A DNA stretch of 64,000 nucleotides from CAVSQX01 sp963730225 (GCA_963730225.1 CAVSQX010000001.1:558001-622000), one strand, 5' to 3'. Shown: positions 34,133 to 42,740, counted from the stretch's first letter. The notes: generated by a model from the sequence alone, not told the origin. Numbers and translations are program-made.

Positions 34133-37100
34133 ACGCCACGGATCAGACGCTGCGCCGGCGGATCGAAACCGAAAAACAACTGATCGACGAAAAGCTCAAG
34201 GCCAAGCTGGACCACGCGATTTGGCTGGCCGAAAGCGTCCTGGAGCTGGCGAGCAACAAGATCGCCGCGGATTTCAAAAACAAATCGGAAGAAGTCGAGA
34301 AGACCAATCAATCGCTCAACGCCTTGGAAGTTCGGGCGGCGGAGTTGATTCAGCTTTACGGAATGCCGCTACCGACGGGGGCGCCGCCACCGCCGCCGGC
34401 TGATCCAGCGATAGAAACCGATGCCGACGCGGCTTTGGCCGCGCATCGGGGAGCGATCGATCAGCACATGGCCCAATTACAGCATATGCCGCAGGCCGCC
34501 CTGCTGGTCGGCTTGCGCCCGCTGCTTATTTCCGTCCTCCTGATGCTCGCGGCGGCGGTGGGAGTTCAACTGTACGCGCAATCCACGGTGCCGCAGTGGA
34601 AGCCGTTGGGCATTTTCGTCGGCGGGACGCTGGTGCTGGTCATTATCGCCGGGATCATTCTTCGGCTGGTGGTGAACTCGAGGCTGCGGGCGATTCACGC
34701 GCCGCTTTTGCAGGAGTTGGCCCTGGCGCGGCAATGCGCCCAGCAGCAACTGGTCAATGCGGGCCGCCGGCGTGACGCCGATCATGATTCAGCGCTGAGC
34801 ACGCGCGATGCCGAAGTTCATGCCGCTCGGCAGGAAATGACTCCCCCGTCGATCAAGGCCGGTCGAGACCGCGACACCGGCCTGACCGCGGCGCAGGCGG
34901 AGTACACGAGGCAGCTTTCGCAAATCGACCGCACTCGGGATGCCACCGCCGCCGAAATCGAACAGTCTCTGCGTCGCCGGCTGCACGAGTTGGATCACGA
35001 TCGTCAGCGCGAAATCAAGGACGCGAAGATCCGCCACGATCGCACCATCGAAGAGATCGAGCGGCGAAAACAGGATCGCAACGAGCAGCTTCTGGGGCGA
35101 TGGCGTGCCAGCCTGGGACAGATTCAAGCGCCGATCGACCGGGATGGCCCGGTCGCGCTGGAATGGAGCGATCCGGCCTGGAAAGCCTGGTGGCCGCCGC
35201 AGGCGTTCGCTTCGCGGGTGCGATTTGGACAGATGCAGGTCGATTTGAAGCAAATCGCCGAAAATGTGCCGCAGCGGCTGACGCTTCCGCCGACGTTCTC
35301 GCTGCCCGCCCTGCTGGCGTTTCCCGCGCAGGCGTCGCTGTTGATTCACACCGATCACGCCGGACGAGCCGCCGCGCTGGAGACGCTCCAGATGCTGATG
35401 GCCCGGCTGCTCACCAGCCTGCCCGCCGGGCGGGTGCGATTCACCATTCTCGATCCGGTTGGGCTGGGACAGAATTTCGCCGGGTTCATGCACCTGGCGG
35501 ATTACGACGACGCGCTGGTCGGCGGGCGAATCTGGACCAGCCAGGATCAGATCGAACAGCGGCTGGCGAATCTTACCGATCACATGGAAACGGTGATCCA
35601 GAAATATCTGCGAAATGAATTCGAGACGATCGACGATTACAACGCCCAGGCCGGCGAGTTGGCCGAGCCGTATCGGTTCCTGGTGATCGCCGATCTGCCG
35701 ATCAATTTTTCGCCACAGGCGTTTGCCCGATTGACCAGCATCGCCACCAGCGGAGCGCGCTGCGGGGTTTACACGCTCATCGTGCGCGACACGCGCGCCC
35801 CGCTGCCGGCCGGCGCTCATCTGGATGAATTGAAAGCCAACGGCGTCAATCTGATTCGCCAGAACGATCGATTTGTGTGGGATGATCCGATTTTTCGCCA
35901 GCTTCCCCTGGCGCTGGACGCCCCGCCGTCGGAGGATTCTCTGACGGAAATTCTGCACAAGGTGGGCGCGGGAGCCAAAGAATCCAAGCGCGTGGAGGTG
36001 GCGTTTGAGACCATCGCCCCGCCTTCGGACAAAATCTGGTCGAGCAGCACGACTTCGGAATTGAATTTTCCGATCGGACGGCTGGGGGCGACTCGGCTGC
36101 AAAACCTGCGTCTGGGCCGCGGCGTGGCTCAGCACGTGCTCATCGCCGGAAAAACCGGCTCGGGAAAATCGACGCTGCTGCATGCGATGATCACCAACTC
36201 GGCGATGTGGTATTCGCCCGATGAGCTGGAATTGTATCTGATCGATTTCAAGAAGGGCGTGGAATTCAAAACGTATGCGACCCATCAACTGCCGCACGCA
36301 CGGGCGATCGCGGTGGAATCGGATCGGGAGTTTGGATTGAGCGTTCTTCAGCGGCTGGACGCCGAGCTGGCCCGCCGCGGTGAACTGTTCCGCAAAGCGG
36401 GCGTGCAGGATTTGGCGGCGTATCGCAAAACGCCCAAAGCGCAGATCATTCCGCGCACGCTGCTGATTATCGACGAGTTCCAGGAATTCTTCAGCGAGGA
36501 TGACAAGCTGGCGCAGGAATCGGCGCTGCTGATCGACCGGCTGGTGCGGCAGGGTCGAGCGTTCGGCGTGCACGTGCTGCTGGGCTCGCAAACCATCGGC
36601 GGCGCGGGCGGCTTGCCGCGCAGCACGCTGGGGCAGATGGCCGTGCGCATCGCGCTTCAGACCAGCGAAGCCGACAGCCAGCTGATTCTGGGCGATAACA
36701 ATTCCGCCGCCCGCTTGCTCAGCCGGCCGGGCGAGGCGATCTACAACGACGCCGGCGGGCTGGTCGAGGGAAACAGTCCATTTCAGGTGGCCTGGCTGGC
36801 GGATGAAAAACGCGATGGATATCTGACGATGATCTCGCAGCGGGCCGGGCCGTATCTGGATCGCTTCGGATCGCCGATTGTCTTTGAGGGCAACGCGCCG
36901 GCGGATATTCGCGCCAATGCAAAACTGGCGGCGATCCTTGGATTGGCCGCGTGGCCGGCGACCGCGACGGCATGGCTCGGCGAGCCGGTGGCGATCAAGG
37001 AGCCGACTTCGGTGGGGCTGCGCCGGCAGGCGGGAGCCAACGTGCTGATCGTTGGCCAAGCCGAAGAGCAGGCGATGGCGGTGATGGCGTCGATGATCAT

Positions 37101-37758
37101 CAGCCTGGCGGCGCAACAGGGCCAGGCGACGTTTCACATCTTCGACGGCACGCCGGCGGATTCGGCGCTGGCGGGAACATTTGCTCGTTTCAAAGCCGTG
37201 CTGCCGCAGACGGTGAACCTGGTGGAATGGCGGGCGTCCGAAAGCGCGATCGATCAGATCGCGCAGGAGGTTTCATCGCGGCAGGAATCGGACCAGACCG
37301 GCGGGCCGATTTATCTTTGCATCTATGGCTTGCAGCGGTATCGGCAGCTTCGCAAGCAGGAGGACGACTTCAGCTTTTCCAGCAGCTCCGACGAGCCGAA
37401 GAAAGCAAATCCGGGAAAGCAACTGGCCGAGATTCTGCGCGACGGGCCGGCGGTGGGAGTGCACGTGATGACCTGGGCCGACACGCTGGTTTCGGTGGAT
37501 CGCACGTTCGATCGCGGGTCGATGCGCGAGTTTGATAATCGGATTCTATTCCAGATGAGCGCCGCCGACAGCAGCACGCTGATCGACTCGCCGGCCGGCA
37601 ACAAGCTGGGATTCTTCCGGGCGCTGGTTTACAGCGAAGAACAAGGCGTCATGGAGCGATTTCGGCCGTATGCACTGCCGGATTCGAAATGGCTGGAGCA
37701 GGTGAAGCAGCGGCTGAAGGGCCGGGCGGATGGGGAAATCGCACGGCGATCGGCGTGA
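34129..37758 (+). CDS. EccC/EssC-like FtsK/SpoIIIE-type ATPase (1209 aa)
   Basis: N-terminal coiled coil (1-75), a Pro-rich linker, two membrane helices (about 125-150 and 160-183) and a long basic coiled coil (200-320) precede three RecA-like modules. Module 1 (~380-600) lacks a Walker A. Module 2 (~645-900) is complete: Walker A GKTGSGKST at 674-682, Walker B TLLIIDEF at 777-784, then GSQTIGGAGGLP. Module 3 (~950-1190) has a degenerate loop NVLIVGQAEEQAM. Multiple FtsK modules after two membrane helices is the architecture of type VII secretion motors. No DNA-translocase gamma domain and no FHA domain. The upstream W-x-D proteins are the natural substrates. No other T7SS component (EccB/D/E, mycosin, EssB) is nearby. 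Confidence 0.9.
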   Translation: MNATDQTLRRRIETEKQLIDEKLKAKLDHAIWLAESVLELASNKIAADFKNKSEEVEKTNQSLNALEVRAAELIQLYGMPLPTGAPPPPPADPAIETDADAALAAHRGAIDQHMAQLQHMPQAALLVGLRPLLISVLLMLAAAVGVQLYAQSTVPQWKPLGIFVGGTLVLVIIAGIILRLVVNSRLRAIHAPLLQELALARQCAQQQLVNAGRRRDADHDSALSTRDAEVHAARQEMTPPSIKAGRDRDTGLTAAQAEYTRQLSQIDRTRDATAAEIEQSLRRRLHELDHDRQREIKDAKIRHDRTIEEIERRKQDRNEQLLGRWRASLGQIQAPIDRDGPVALEWSDPAWKAWWPPQAFASRVRFGQMQVDLKQIAENVPQRLTLPPTFSLPALLAFPAQASLLIHTDHAGRAAALETLQMLMARLLTSLPAGRVRFTILDPVGLGQNFAGFMHLADYDDALVGGRIWTSQDQIEQRLANLTDHMETVIQKYLRNEFETIDDYNAQAGELAEPYRFLVIADLPINFSPQAFARLTSIATSGARCGVYTLIVRDTRAPLPAGAHLDELKANGVNLIRQNDRFVWDDPIFRQLPLALDAPPSEDSLTEILHKVGAGAKESKRVEVAFETIAPPSDKIWSSSTTSELNFPIGRLGATRLQNLRLGRGVAQHVLIAGKTGSGKSTLLHAMITNSAMWYSPDELELYLIDFKKGVEFKTYATHQLPHARAIAVESDREFGLSVLQRLDAELARRGELFRKAGVQDLAAYRKTPKAQIIPRTLLIIDEFQEFFSEDDKLAQESALLIDRLVRQGRAFGVHVLLGSQTIGGAGGLPRSTLGQMAVRIALQTSEADSQLILGDNNSAARLLSRPGEAIYNDAGGLVEGNSPFQVAWLADEKRDGYLTMISQRAGPYLDRFGSPIVFEGNAPADIRANAKLAAILGLAAWPATATAWLGEPVAIKEPTSVGLRRQAGANVLIVGQAEEQAMAVMASMIISLAAQQGQATFHIFDGTPADSALAGTFARFKAVLPQTVNLVEWRASESAIDQIAQEVSSRQESDQTGGPIYLCIYGLQRYRQLRKQEDDFSFSSSSDEPKKANPGKQLAEILRDGPAVGVHVMTWADTLVSVDRTFDRGSMREFDNRILFQMSAADSSTLIDSPAGNKLGFFRALVYSEEQGVMERFRPYALPDSKWLEQVKQRLKGRADGEIARRSA

Positions 37759-37782
37759 GGGTTCTTTCAGCGCGAAAAAAGA

Positions 37783-37808
37783 GGCCGGTGCTCGCCGTTA
37801 CACCGGCC
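37783..37808. terminator. Strong hairpin after the FtsK-type gene
   Basis: GGCCGGTG (37783-37790) pairs with CACCGGCC (37801-37808). An A run (AAAAAA) precedes it, so it would be a canonical terminator only on the minus strand, where no gene ends. On the plus strand it may still act as a terminator or RNA 3'-end structure. Confidence 0.45.
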
Positions 37809-37952
37809 CCAAACAGGCTGCCTGGCCAAAATCGGCCAGAAACCCACAGCCATTGAAGCCGTATCGACCAGATTTTCCGCAAACTTAAATTCCCAGCCCG
37901 GCCCTGCGGGCCGGCGCCAAACGGATGCGCAGCGGTCGCACTTGCGTTGGGT

Positions 37953-37979
37953 TTGACTGGCCGCGTTTGTCCCTATAAT
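37953..37979 (+). promoter_or_regulatory. carA promoter, predicted leaderless
   Basis: TTGACT (37953-37958), a 15-bp spacer and a perfect TATAAT (37974-37979). Only 7 nt separate the -10 box from the carA ATG at 37987, so transcription should start at or next to the start codon. Confidence 0.65.
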
Positions 37980-37986
37980 CACGGCC

Positions 37987-39160
37987 ATGGCGAATGAATT
38001 TCCGGCAAAGCTGGCGTTGGAAGACGGAACCGTCTTCACGGGAACCGCCTTCGGCGCGGCCGGCACATCCGAGGGGGAAGTCGTCTTCAACACCGCCATG
38101 ACCGGCTATCAGGAAATCCTCACCGACCCCAGCTACAAGGGCCAGATCGTCACGATGACCTACCCGCTCATCGGAAACTACGGCGTGAATCTCGAAGATG
38201 TCGAAAGCAAATGCCCCCATGTGGCCGGGTTTGTCATCAAAGAACTTTCGCCGATCTACTCCAACTACCGCGCGGCGATGAGCCTCGATGAATACCTGAA
38301 GCAAAACCGAATCATCGGACTTCAGGGAATCGACACCCGCGCCCTGACTCGCCGGCTGCGAATGGGCGGCGCGATGCGCGGAATTCTCTCCACCGAGCTT
38401 CTCGACGACGCCGCGCTCGTCGCCCGCGCCAAAAGTGCCGCCCAAATGGCCGGCGCCGATTGGGTTCAAGCCGTCAAGCCCACGCATAGCTATGCGTGGG
38501 ACCAGGGCCAGGGCGCCTGGGCCCTTGGCAAAGTCGAACGCGGCGACGGGCTGCACGTGGTTGCTTTGGACTGCGGAGCGAAGTCGAACATTCTGCGGAA
38601 CCTGTCGGAGCGCGGCGTGAAGATCACCGTGCTTGCGCCCGACGTGACGGCTGAAGAGATCCTGCGGCATAAACCCGATGGGCTGTTCATCTCCAACGGA
38701 CCCGGCGATCCGGCGGCGCTGGATTACGCGGTTCGGCCGATCAATGGGGTCATGGAGAAGTTGCCGATTTTTGGAATCTGTCTTGGACATCAACTGCTGG
38801 GCCGGGCGGTGGGAGCGGAAACGTTCAAGCTGAAGTTCGGGCATCGTGGAGCCAATCAGCCGGTGAAGAATCTGGACACAGGCCGGGTGGAGATCACCAG
38901 CCAGAATCACGGCTTCGCGGTGGATCAAAAAACGCTGGAAAAAAATGGCGGCGTGGTGACGCACGTGAATCTTAACGACCAAACCGTCGAAGGATTCCGG
39001 CACGGCACGATTGCCGATTTTCTCCGTTCAGTATCACCCCGAAGCCAGCCCCGGCCCGCATGATGCGGCGTATCTTTTCGATGCGTTCATCGAAATGATG
39101 AAAACGAAAAAAGCGCCGACGGGAAAGCGATTGGCGGAATTGCAGGCGATGCGCGGGTGA
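37987..39160 (+). CDS. carA: Carbamoyl-phosphate synthase small chain, frameshifted near the C-terminus
   Basis: Glutaminase subunit supplying ammonia for carbamoyl phosphate (pyrimidines, arginine). N-domain LALEDGTVFTGTAFGAAG and MTGYQEILTDPSYKGQ. Class-I amidotransferase motifs ISNGPGDPAALDY, FGICLGHQLLGRAVGAE with the nucleophile Cys, and SQNHGFAVD. The frame breaks at a TTTT run (39018-39021). With one T removed it continues SVQYHPEASPGPHDAAYLF, restoring the catalytic His-Glu, and ends at 39160. As read, the protein would stop around 39063 without these residues. For such a core gene a sequencing error is the likelier cause. Confidence 0.9.
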
Positions 39161-39224
39161 ATGTTGGAGACTTCCTCGGCAGGTCGAGATTTTTTTCTTT
39201 CGATGCGGACCGGTGGGAACAAAA

Positions 39225-39252
39225 GGTAGCGCTTTTGGTCAAAAGCGCTACC
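39225..39252. terminator. Perfect inverted repeat downstream of carA
   Basis: GGTAGCGCTTTT and AAAAGCGCTACC pair perfectly (12 bp, loop GGTC), followed within a few bases by GTTTT. Suitable as a carA terminator. Confidence 0.6.
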
Positions 39253-39310
39253 CGAGTTTTCCTATCGGGGATGTGGGGTTTGAGCGCGGGATTTGCTGCG
39301 GTCGAGGGAA

Positions 39311-39372
39311 AGCAACCGGGGGTGTCTCTGAATTGATTTTGCACGGCGGGCGAACGAATTCGGAGTCGGCCC
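39311..39372. repeat. Interspersed hairpin repeat, copy 1 (left end of accessory island)
   Basis: Shares with copy 2 (42601-42667) AGCAACCGGG, then CTGAATTGATTTTGC and CGGCGGGCGAACGAATTC, with one or two mismatches. The arms around GAATT can pair. A shorter related element is near 40483-40540. Confidence 0.75.
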
Positions 39373-39410
39373 GTTTGATTCCCCACCGGGCTGATTCCCC
39401 CAGCAGCGCC

Positions 39411-39416
39411 TACAAT
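39411..39416 (+). promoter_or_regulatory. -10 element, predicted leaderless
   Basis: TACAAT ends 5 nt before the ATG at 39422, matching the arrangement at carA. Confidence 0.45.
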
Positions 39417-39421
39417 GTGCG

Positions 39422-40474
39422 ATGTACACGCAGGAGCAGATTCAGTCGTACGTTGACGACTATAGGGTCGTCATGGGCGTCCGTAAGACCAAATTCGTCT
39501 GCCCGATGAGCCTTCGCGAATGCGAGCTAAACGAGATCGTCGGCGGGCACATCGTCAATGATGCCCTTGGGTACTCGTACAACGAAACAGTACCAGTCTG
39601 GGGCAGGATTGATAACTGGTACGGCAGTCGGATCGAGGCTCCATTCATCGAATTCATCCGCCTCGGACGGACGAGCGGCCTCGATCTCATGCTCGCTCAG
39701 CCGCAACTGACAGTGAAGTTCGAGGAAGGCGGCGACGAACTGAAAGCATTCATCGTTCCTGACGACGAAGTGGAGCAGAAGAAAGGGCAGCTGCCGGTGC
39801 TCATGCTGTCGCGCGAAGGGGTCGAGTTTCATCTTGGCATTAAGACGTGGCTGGGAGATCCTCGCGTGCCAGGCCGGGCGGATGCCGGCGGCGCCGAAAT
39901 CGGCTGGGCATCGAAATTCATCCCCGCCCACTGCGTCGCGACCATGTTGAAGGTTGCTCATCTGACGATGTTCCACCTTATCGGCTACAAGCTGCTCAAA
40001 GACCCCTGTGCCGATTCCGTTCGCCGCCTGCTGGTGCAATACTTCCAAGATGACATGGATCGGAAGGCCGCATCAACGCATTTCAGGCAGTTTGCAAACG
40101 CCGCAAAATTCGCAGCGGGTGGTACGGACTTCAATGCCCCAAACCCAGCGATGGATTTGGATACCTTGCGTGACAAAAAAGTCGTCCGCCACTATCAGGG
40201 CAACGTCCTTTTTGCTGTGACGATGTTCTACAAGCTGCACGACAAGACGCTGACTGTCACCATTCCGCAATGCACGAACAGCGCTGATATCGCGGTTGCA
40301 ACGCGGCTGTATGATCGGCTGATGAGCGAAGACGCGGAGTTCAAGCCCAAGGCGGTTCTCACCCGCATGGAGCCGGACGCCTGGGTGAACGAAGGCATCA
40401 TCAGGCTGACTTATGACCCTCGTCAACTCTTGGAGATCAGATTCGGGGAACCGGAATGGGTGAACAAGGGATAA
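39422..40474 (+). CDS. Hypothetical protein with possible HNH-like N-terminus
   Basis: 350 residues, soluble. The N-terminus has KFVCPMSLRECELNEIVGGHIVNDALG, which loosely recalls the Cys...His-I-(V/P)-x-x-A-L-G pattern of HNH-like zinc nucleases. The spacing of the cysteines is irregular and the downstream catalytic residues are not evident. The centre (about 105-250) is mixed alpha/beta, with HCVATMLKVAHLTMFHLIGY. Not recognised otherwise. Stands alone on the plus strand in a segment flanked by repeats; typical accessory gene. Confidence 0.6.
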   Translation: MYTQEQIQSYVDDYRVVMGVRKTKFVCPMSLRECELNEIVGGHIVNDALGYSYNETVPVWGRIDNWYGSRIEAPFIEFIRLGRTSGLDLMLAQPQLTVKFEEGGDELKAFIVPDDEVEQKKGQLPVLMLSREGVEFHLGIKTWLGDPRVPGRADAGGAEIGWASKFIPAHCVATMLKVAHLTMFHLIGYKLLKDPCADSVRRLLVQYFQDDMDRKAASTHFRQFANAAKFAAGGTDFNAPNPAMDLDTLRDKKVVRHYQGNVLFAVTMFYKLHDKTLTVTIPQCTNSADIAVATRLYDRLMSEDAEFKPKAVLTRMEPDAWVNEGIIRLTYDPRQLLEIRFGEPEWVNKG

Positions 40475-40482
40475 CCGGGGCA

Positions 40483-40540
40483 GCCTCCGATCGGATTGCG
40501 CCGCTCGAATTCGGATTCGTCCCGGTTGGTCTCATCGCCG
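40483..40540. repeat. Partial copy of the island repeat
   Basis: AACCGGGG near 40483 and TCGTCCCGGTTGG near 40518-40530 form imperfect arms around GAATTCGGATT, like the outer halves of the copies at 39311 and 42601. The rest of the 40475-40664 gap shows nothing more. Confidence 0.45.
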
Positions 40541-40664
40541 ACTGGTGGGCAGGAGAATTACTGTTGTGAACAACGAAGCCACGAAACCAGAAAACGGGGT
40601 AAGTGCGATTAGCTGACCGCAACCGCACCCGTCCGGTTTTCCTGTCCCTTATGTCCGCCCCGCC

Positions 40665-41204
40665 CTACGATTTCTTCCGGCGGCCCCCACGCCGCACGTG
40701 CACGATAATTCCCGGCTTGGTCATCTTGCGCGTCTGCCAATTGTAAAACATCGAGTACCTTCCGCCCGTCCTGCGGTTGTACGGAATGCTGAATCCCGTA
40801 TCCGCCCGGCGTCCGCATTGCGGGCAGACCATATAGACGTGCGTATCCGGCATCGCCACGGTCTCAAACCGGGCCGCGCCCCCGCACTGGGGACATTTCA
40901 CCGCCAGCAGCCGGCGAAGCGATGCCTTGGAATGATTCATCCAGCGAATCAGCGGCACAAAACCCAAAAGGCAACCCCCGAACAGCAGGAACAAGTCGAG
41001 GTACGGATGCGCAGGCGGCAGCAAAAAACAACACCCCACAACAGCAGCAAACCAAAATAGAACCCCGAGGACGATTCCCAAGGCCCCCTGCCATTGTCGT
41101 TGGAAAAACAGCGCCCCCATCCGCCGCGCCTCGGCGTCGAATGCGTCATCGCTTGACGGATTTGTGTGGATCTTCGAGGAACTGACGGCCGCGTGCTCGC
41201 CCAT
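40665..41204 (-). CDS. Membrane protein with C-terminal zinc ribbon
   Basis: 179 residues from ATG 41204. Two adjacent membrane helices (GIVLGVLFWFAAVVGCCFLL and LDLFLLFGGCLLGFVPLIRW), then a zinc ribbon with CPQCGG and CPQCGR, and a basic tail ending VRRGGRRKKS. The topology puts the ribbon in the cytoplasm. Family unknown; small proteins of this build are frequent in planctomycetes. Promoter is directly upstream. Confidence 0.72.
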   Translation of the reverse strand: MGEHAAVSSSKIHTNPSSDDAFDAEARRMGALFFQRQWQGALGIVLGVLFWFAAVVGCCFLLPPAHPYLDLFLLFGGCLLGFVPLIRWMNHSKASLRRLLAVKCPQCGGAARFETVAMPDTHVYMVCPQCGRRADTGFSIPYNRRTGGRYSMFYNWQTRKMTKPGIIVHVRRGGRRKKS

Positions 41205-41210
41205 CACGGG

Positions 41211-41216
41211 ATTATA
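41211..41216 (-). promoter_or_regulatory. -10 element, predicted leaderless
   Basis: A perfect TATAAT on the minus strand lies 6 nt before the ATG at 41204 and immediately after the tetR-like stop codon. Confidence 0.5.
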
Positions 41217-41894
41217 TCAATTGGCGATCTCCATTCGTTTATCTCCCTGGGCAGCAATCTCACCTTTATCCAGGGCTTTGAGGTAGGCGCAGAACATATC
41301 GGCCAGGGCTTGGGCGTAGGCTTCGATCTCGGCGGGGGTTCGAGGACTCTGCGAAAAGCGCTTGCCCACCTGGCTAAGCGTGGTTGTGATCAAGTCGCCG
41401 GCCAATGCTCGAGTGGCCTGTGAGGCGTGGGGGAGTGCCTCCTGCATGAATAGCTGGACAGCGCGGTTTTTTCCCGATGTCCTGGCTTCCTGCGCTTCGG
41501 GCGCATCGCGATAGAGAGGGGCGGCATCATTCAGAGCCACGCGCATCTCGGCCTCTTCACATTCCGAGCGGATGAAGGCGTGGACTAAGGTGCGCAGTCT
41601 TTGGAGGGGCGGTTTCTGGATATCTTCAAGAATGCCGCGCAGCATTTCGCTCGTCTGTCGCCATTCGTCGCTTTGGAGCCGAAAAAGGATCGCCGCTTTG
41701 TTCGGAAAATATTGATAAAGCGATCCGACGCTGAATCCGGCCTTCCTGGCCACCCGCGCCGTGGTGAAGCGCTGCGCCCCTTCCTTTGCCAAAACCTGAA
41801 CAGCGGCCTGCAAAATGATGGAAACCAGCTCAGCCGAGCGGGCCTGCTTGGGTTGTTTCCGCAGGGAAATCTGTGGTTTTCGGCGTTTGGCCAT
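41217..41894 (-). CDS. TetR-family transcriptional regulator
   Basis: 225 residues from ATG 41894. The helix-turn-helix is FTTARVARKAGFSVGSLYQYFPNKAAILFRL (about 42-72), the usual TetR N-terminal domain; the C-terminal helical domain should bind a ligand or dimerise. Divergent from the b-type cytochrome gene, with a palindrome in the shared 93-bp gap, so it probably controls that gene and itself. Effector unknown. Confidence 0.9.
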   Translation of the reverse strand: MAKRRKPQISLRKQPKQARSAELVSIILQAAVQVLAKEGAQRFTTARVARKAGFSVGSLYQYFPNKAAILFRLQSDEWRQTSEMLRGILEDIQKPPLQRLRTLVHAFIRSECEEAEMRVALNDAAPLYRDAPEAQEARTSGKNRAVQLFMQEALPHASQATRALAGDLITTTLSQVGKRFSQSPRTPAEIEAYAQALADMFCAYLKALDKGEIAAQGDKRMEIAN

Positions 41895-41925
41895 GGGATT
41901 CGTGCTAACGCGAATAGTCAAACCT

Positions 41926-41945
41926 GACGAATTCGTCGTATTATA
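41926..41945. promoter_or_regulatory. Candidate TetR operator with overlapping promoter
   Basis: GACGAATTCGTC (41926-41937) is a perfect 12-bp palindrome, immediately downstream of a minus-strand TATAAT (41945-41940) that would serve the regulator. A plus-strand CATAAT at 41952-41957 could serve the cytochrome gene. Confidence 0.5.
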
Positions 41946-41987
41946 TTCCGGCATAATGATGGGCTCAACCTTGTACCGGAGACCGGC

Positions 41988-42620
41988 ATGACAAACTCTG
42001 AGCTATTACGCCAGCCGGTACCCACGTCCCGACCATTAAGATGGGTCAATGGAGGAGTTCACTGGATCAGCGGGATCGTGCTCCTTTACGCGTTCATCTT
42101 CAACGGCGAAACATCACGCGCGATGATCAACCCTGCTGCGATGAGAAGGGAAGTGGAATTGGGTCTGATTGTCGGCTTGATTTTCCTTATCCGGTTTATC
42201 TGGGTGCGAAGCAGGCGTTCGGCCGGCGGGCGCTGGGCCGCCACGTCGCTTCGATTGCCACCACGGTCCAGAATCAGGCAGTTAACAGATTGGAGCATCT
42301 ATCTCGGAGTGGCGGCTACCGTTGTTTCAGGGCTTCTAATCGCATACCTTCGACCCGGCGCCGAGATCATCCCCGGGAACCGGTTTCATTTGACCCGCAG
42401 CCCGGCTTTGAACGCTGCGATTCACACCCACGTATTCGTTTCAAACGCTTTGGAATGGCTATGCGCTTTCCACGTCGCCTACTTCCTTTGGTTCTGGAAA
42501 ATAAAGAGAACTCGGTGGGGAAGGATTTCAGAGGGTTGGCTCGATCGCGTTGCGTCCGTCGCCGACCGTATGGGCGTATTGCGTCTCATAGGGGGAGCGA
42601 AGCAACCGGGACAACCCTGA
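41988..42620 (+). CDS. Cytochrome b561-like membrane protein
   Basis: 210 residues with four predicted membrane helices and histidines placed for haem: NGGVHWISGIVLLYAF in helix 1 and HTHVFVSNALEWLCAFHVAY in helix 4. The size and helix number match bacterial cytochrome b561/Ni-hydrogenase b-type subunits that transfer electrons across the membrane. No electron-transfer partner gene is adjacent. The last eight residues (GAKQPGQP) and stop codon lie within the interspersed repeat, so the native C-terminus may have been replaced. Confidence 0.75.
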   Translation: MTNSELLRQPVPTSRPLRWVNGGVHWISGIVLLYAFIFNGETSRAMINPAAMRREVELGLIVGLIFLIRFIWVRSRRSAGGRWAATSLRLPPRSRIRQLTDWSIYLGVAATVVSGLLIAYLRPGAEIIPGNRFHLTRSPALNAAIHTHVFVSNALEWLCAFHVAYFLWFWKIKRTRWGRISEGWLDRVASVADRMGVLRLIGGAKQPGQP

Positions 42621-42667
42621 ATTGATTTTGCGCGGCGGGCGAACGAATTCAGGCTCGTCCCGGTTGG
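42601..42667. repeat. Interspersed hairpin repeat, copy 2 (right end of accessory island)
   Basis: CAACCGGGAC / CCTGAATT on the left pair with GAATTCAGG / GTCCCGGTTG on the right, each arm about 20 nt with an internal bulge. Same core as copy 1. A further AAGCAACCGGG occurs near 42889. Confidence 0.75.
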
Positions 42668-42740
42668 TTTCTCCTGCATTCCCAACCTGCCCTTGATCCG
42701 TAGTTGGCTGAACTTGCCAAAACTACGCATGCAACGGCAA

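Noticed and set aside
34789..37137. 782-codon minus-strand open frame over the FtsK-type gene
   Set aside because: Arg/His/Gln-rich antisense translation; the plus strand has Walker A and B motifs and a coherent domain order.
39300..42670. Prophage or insertion sequence
   Set aside because: No integrase, transposase or phage structural gene; only repeats at the edges.
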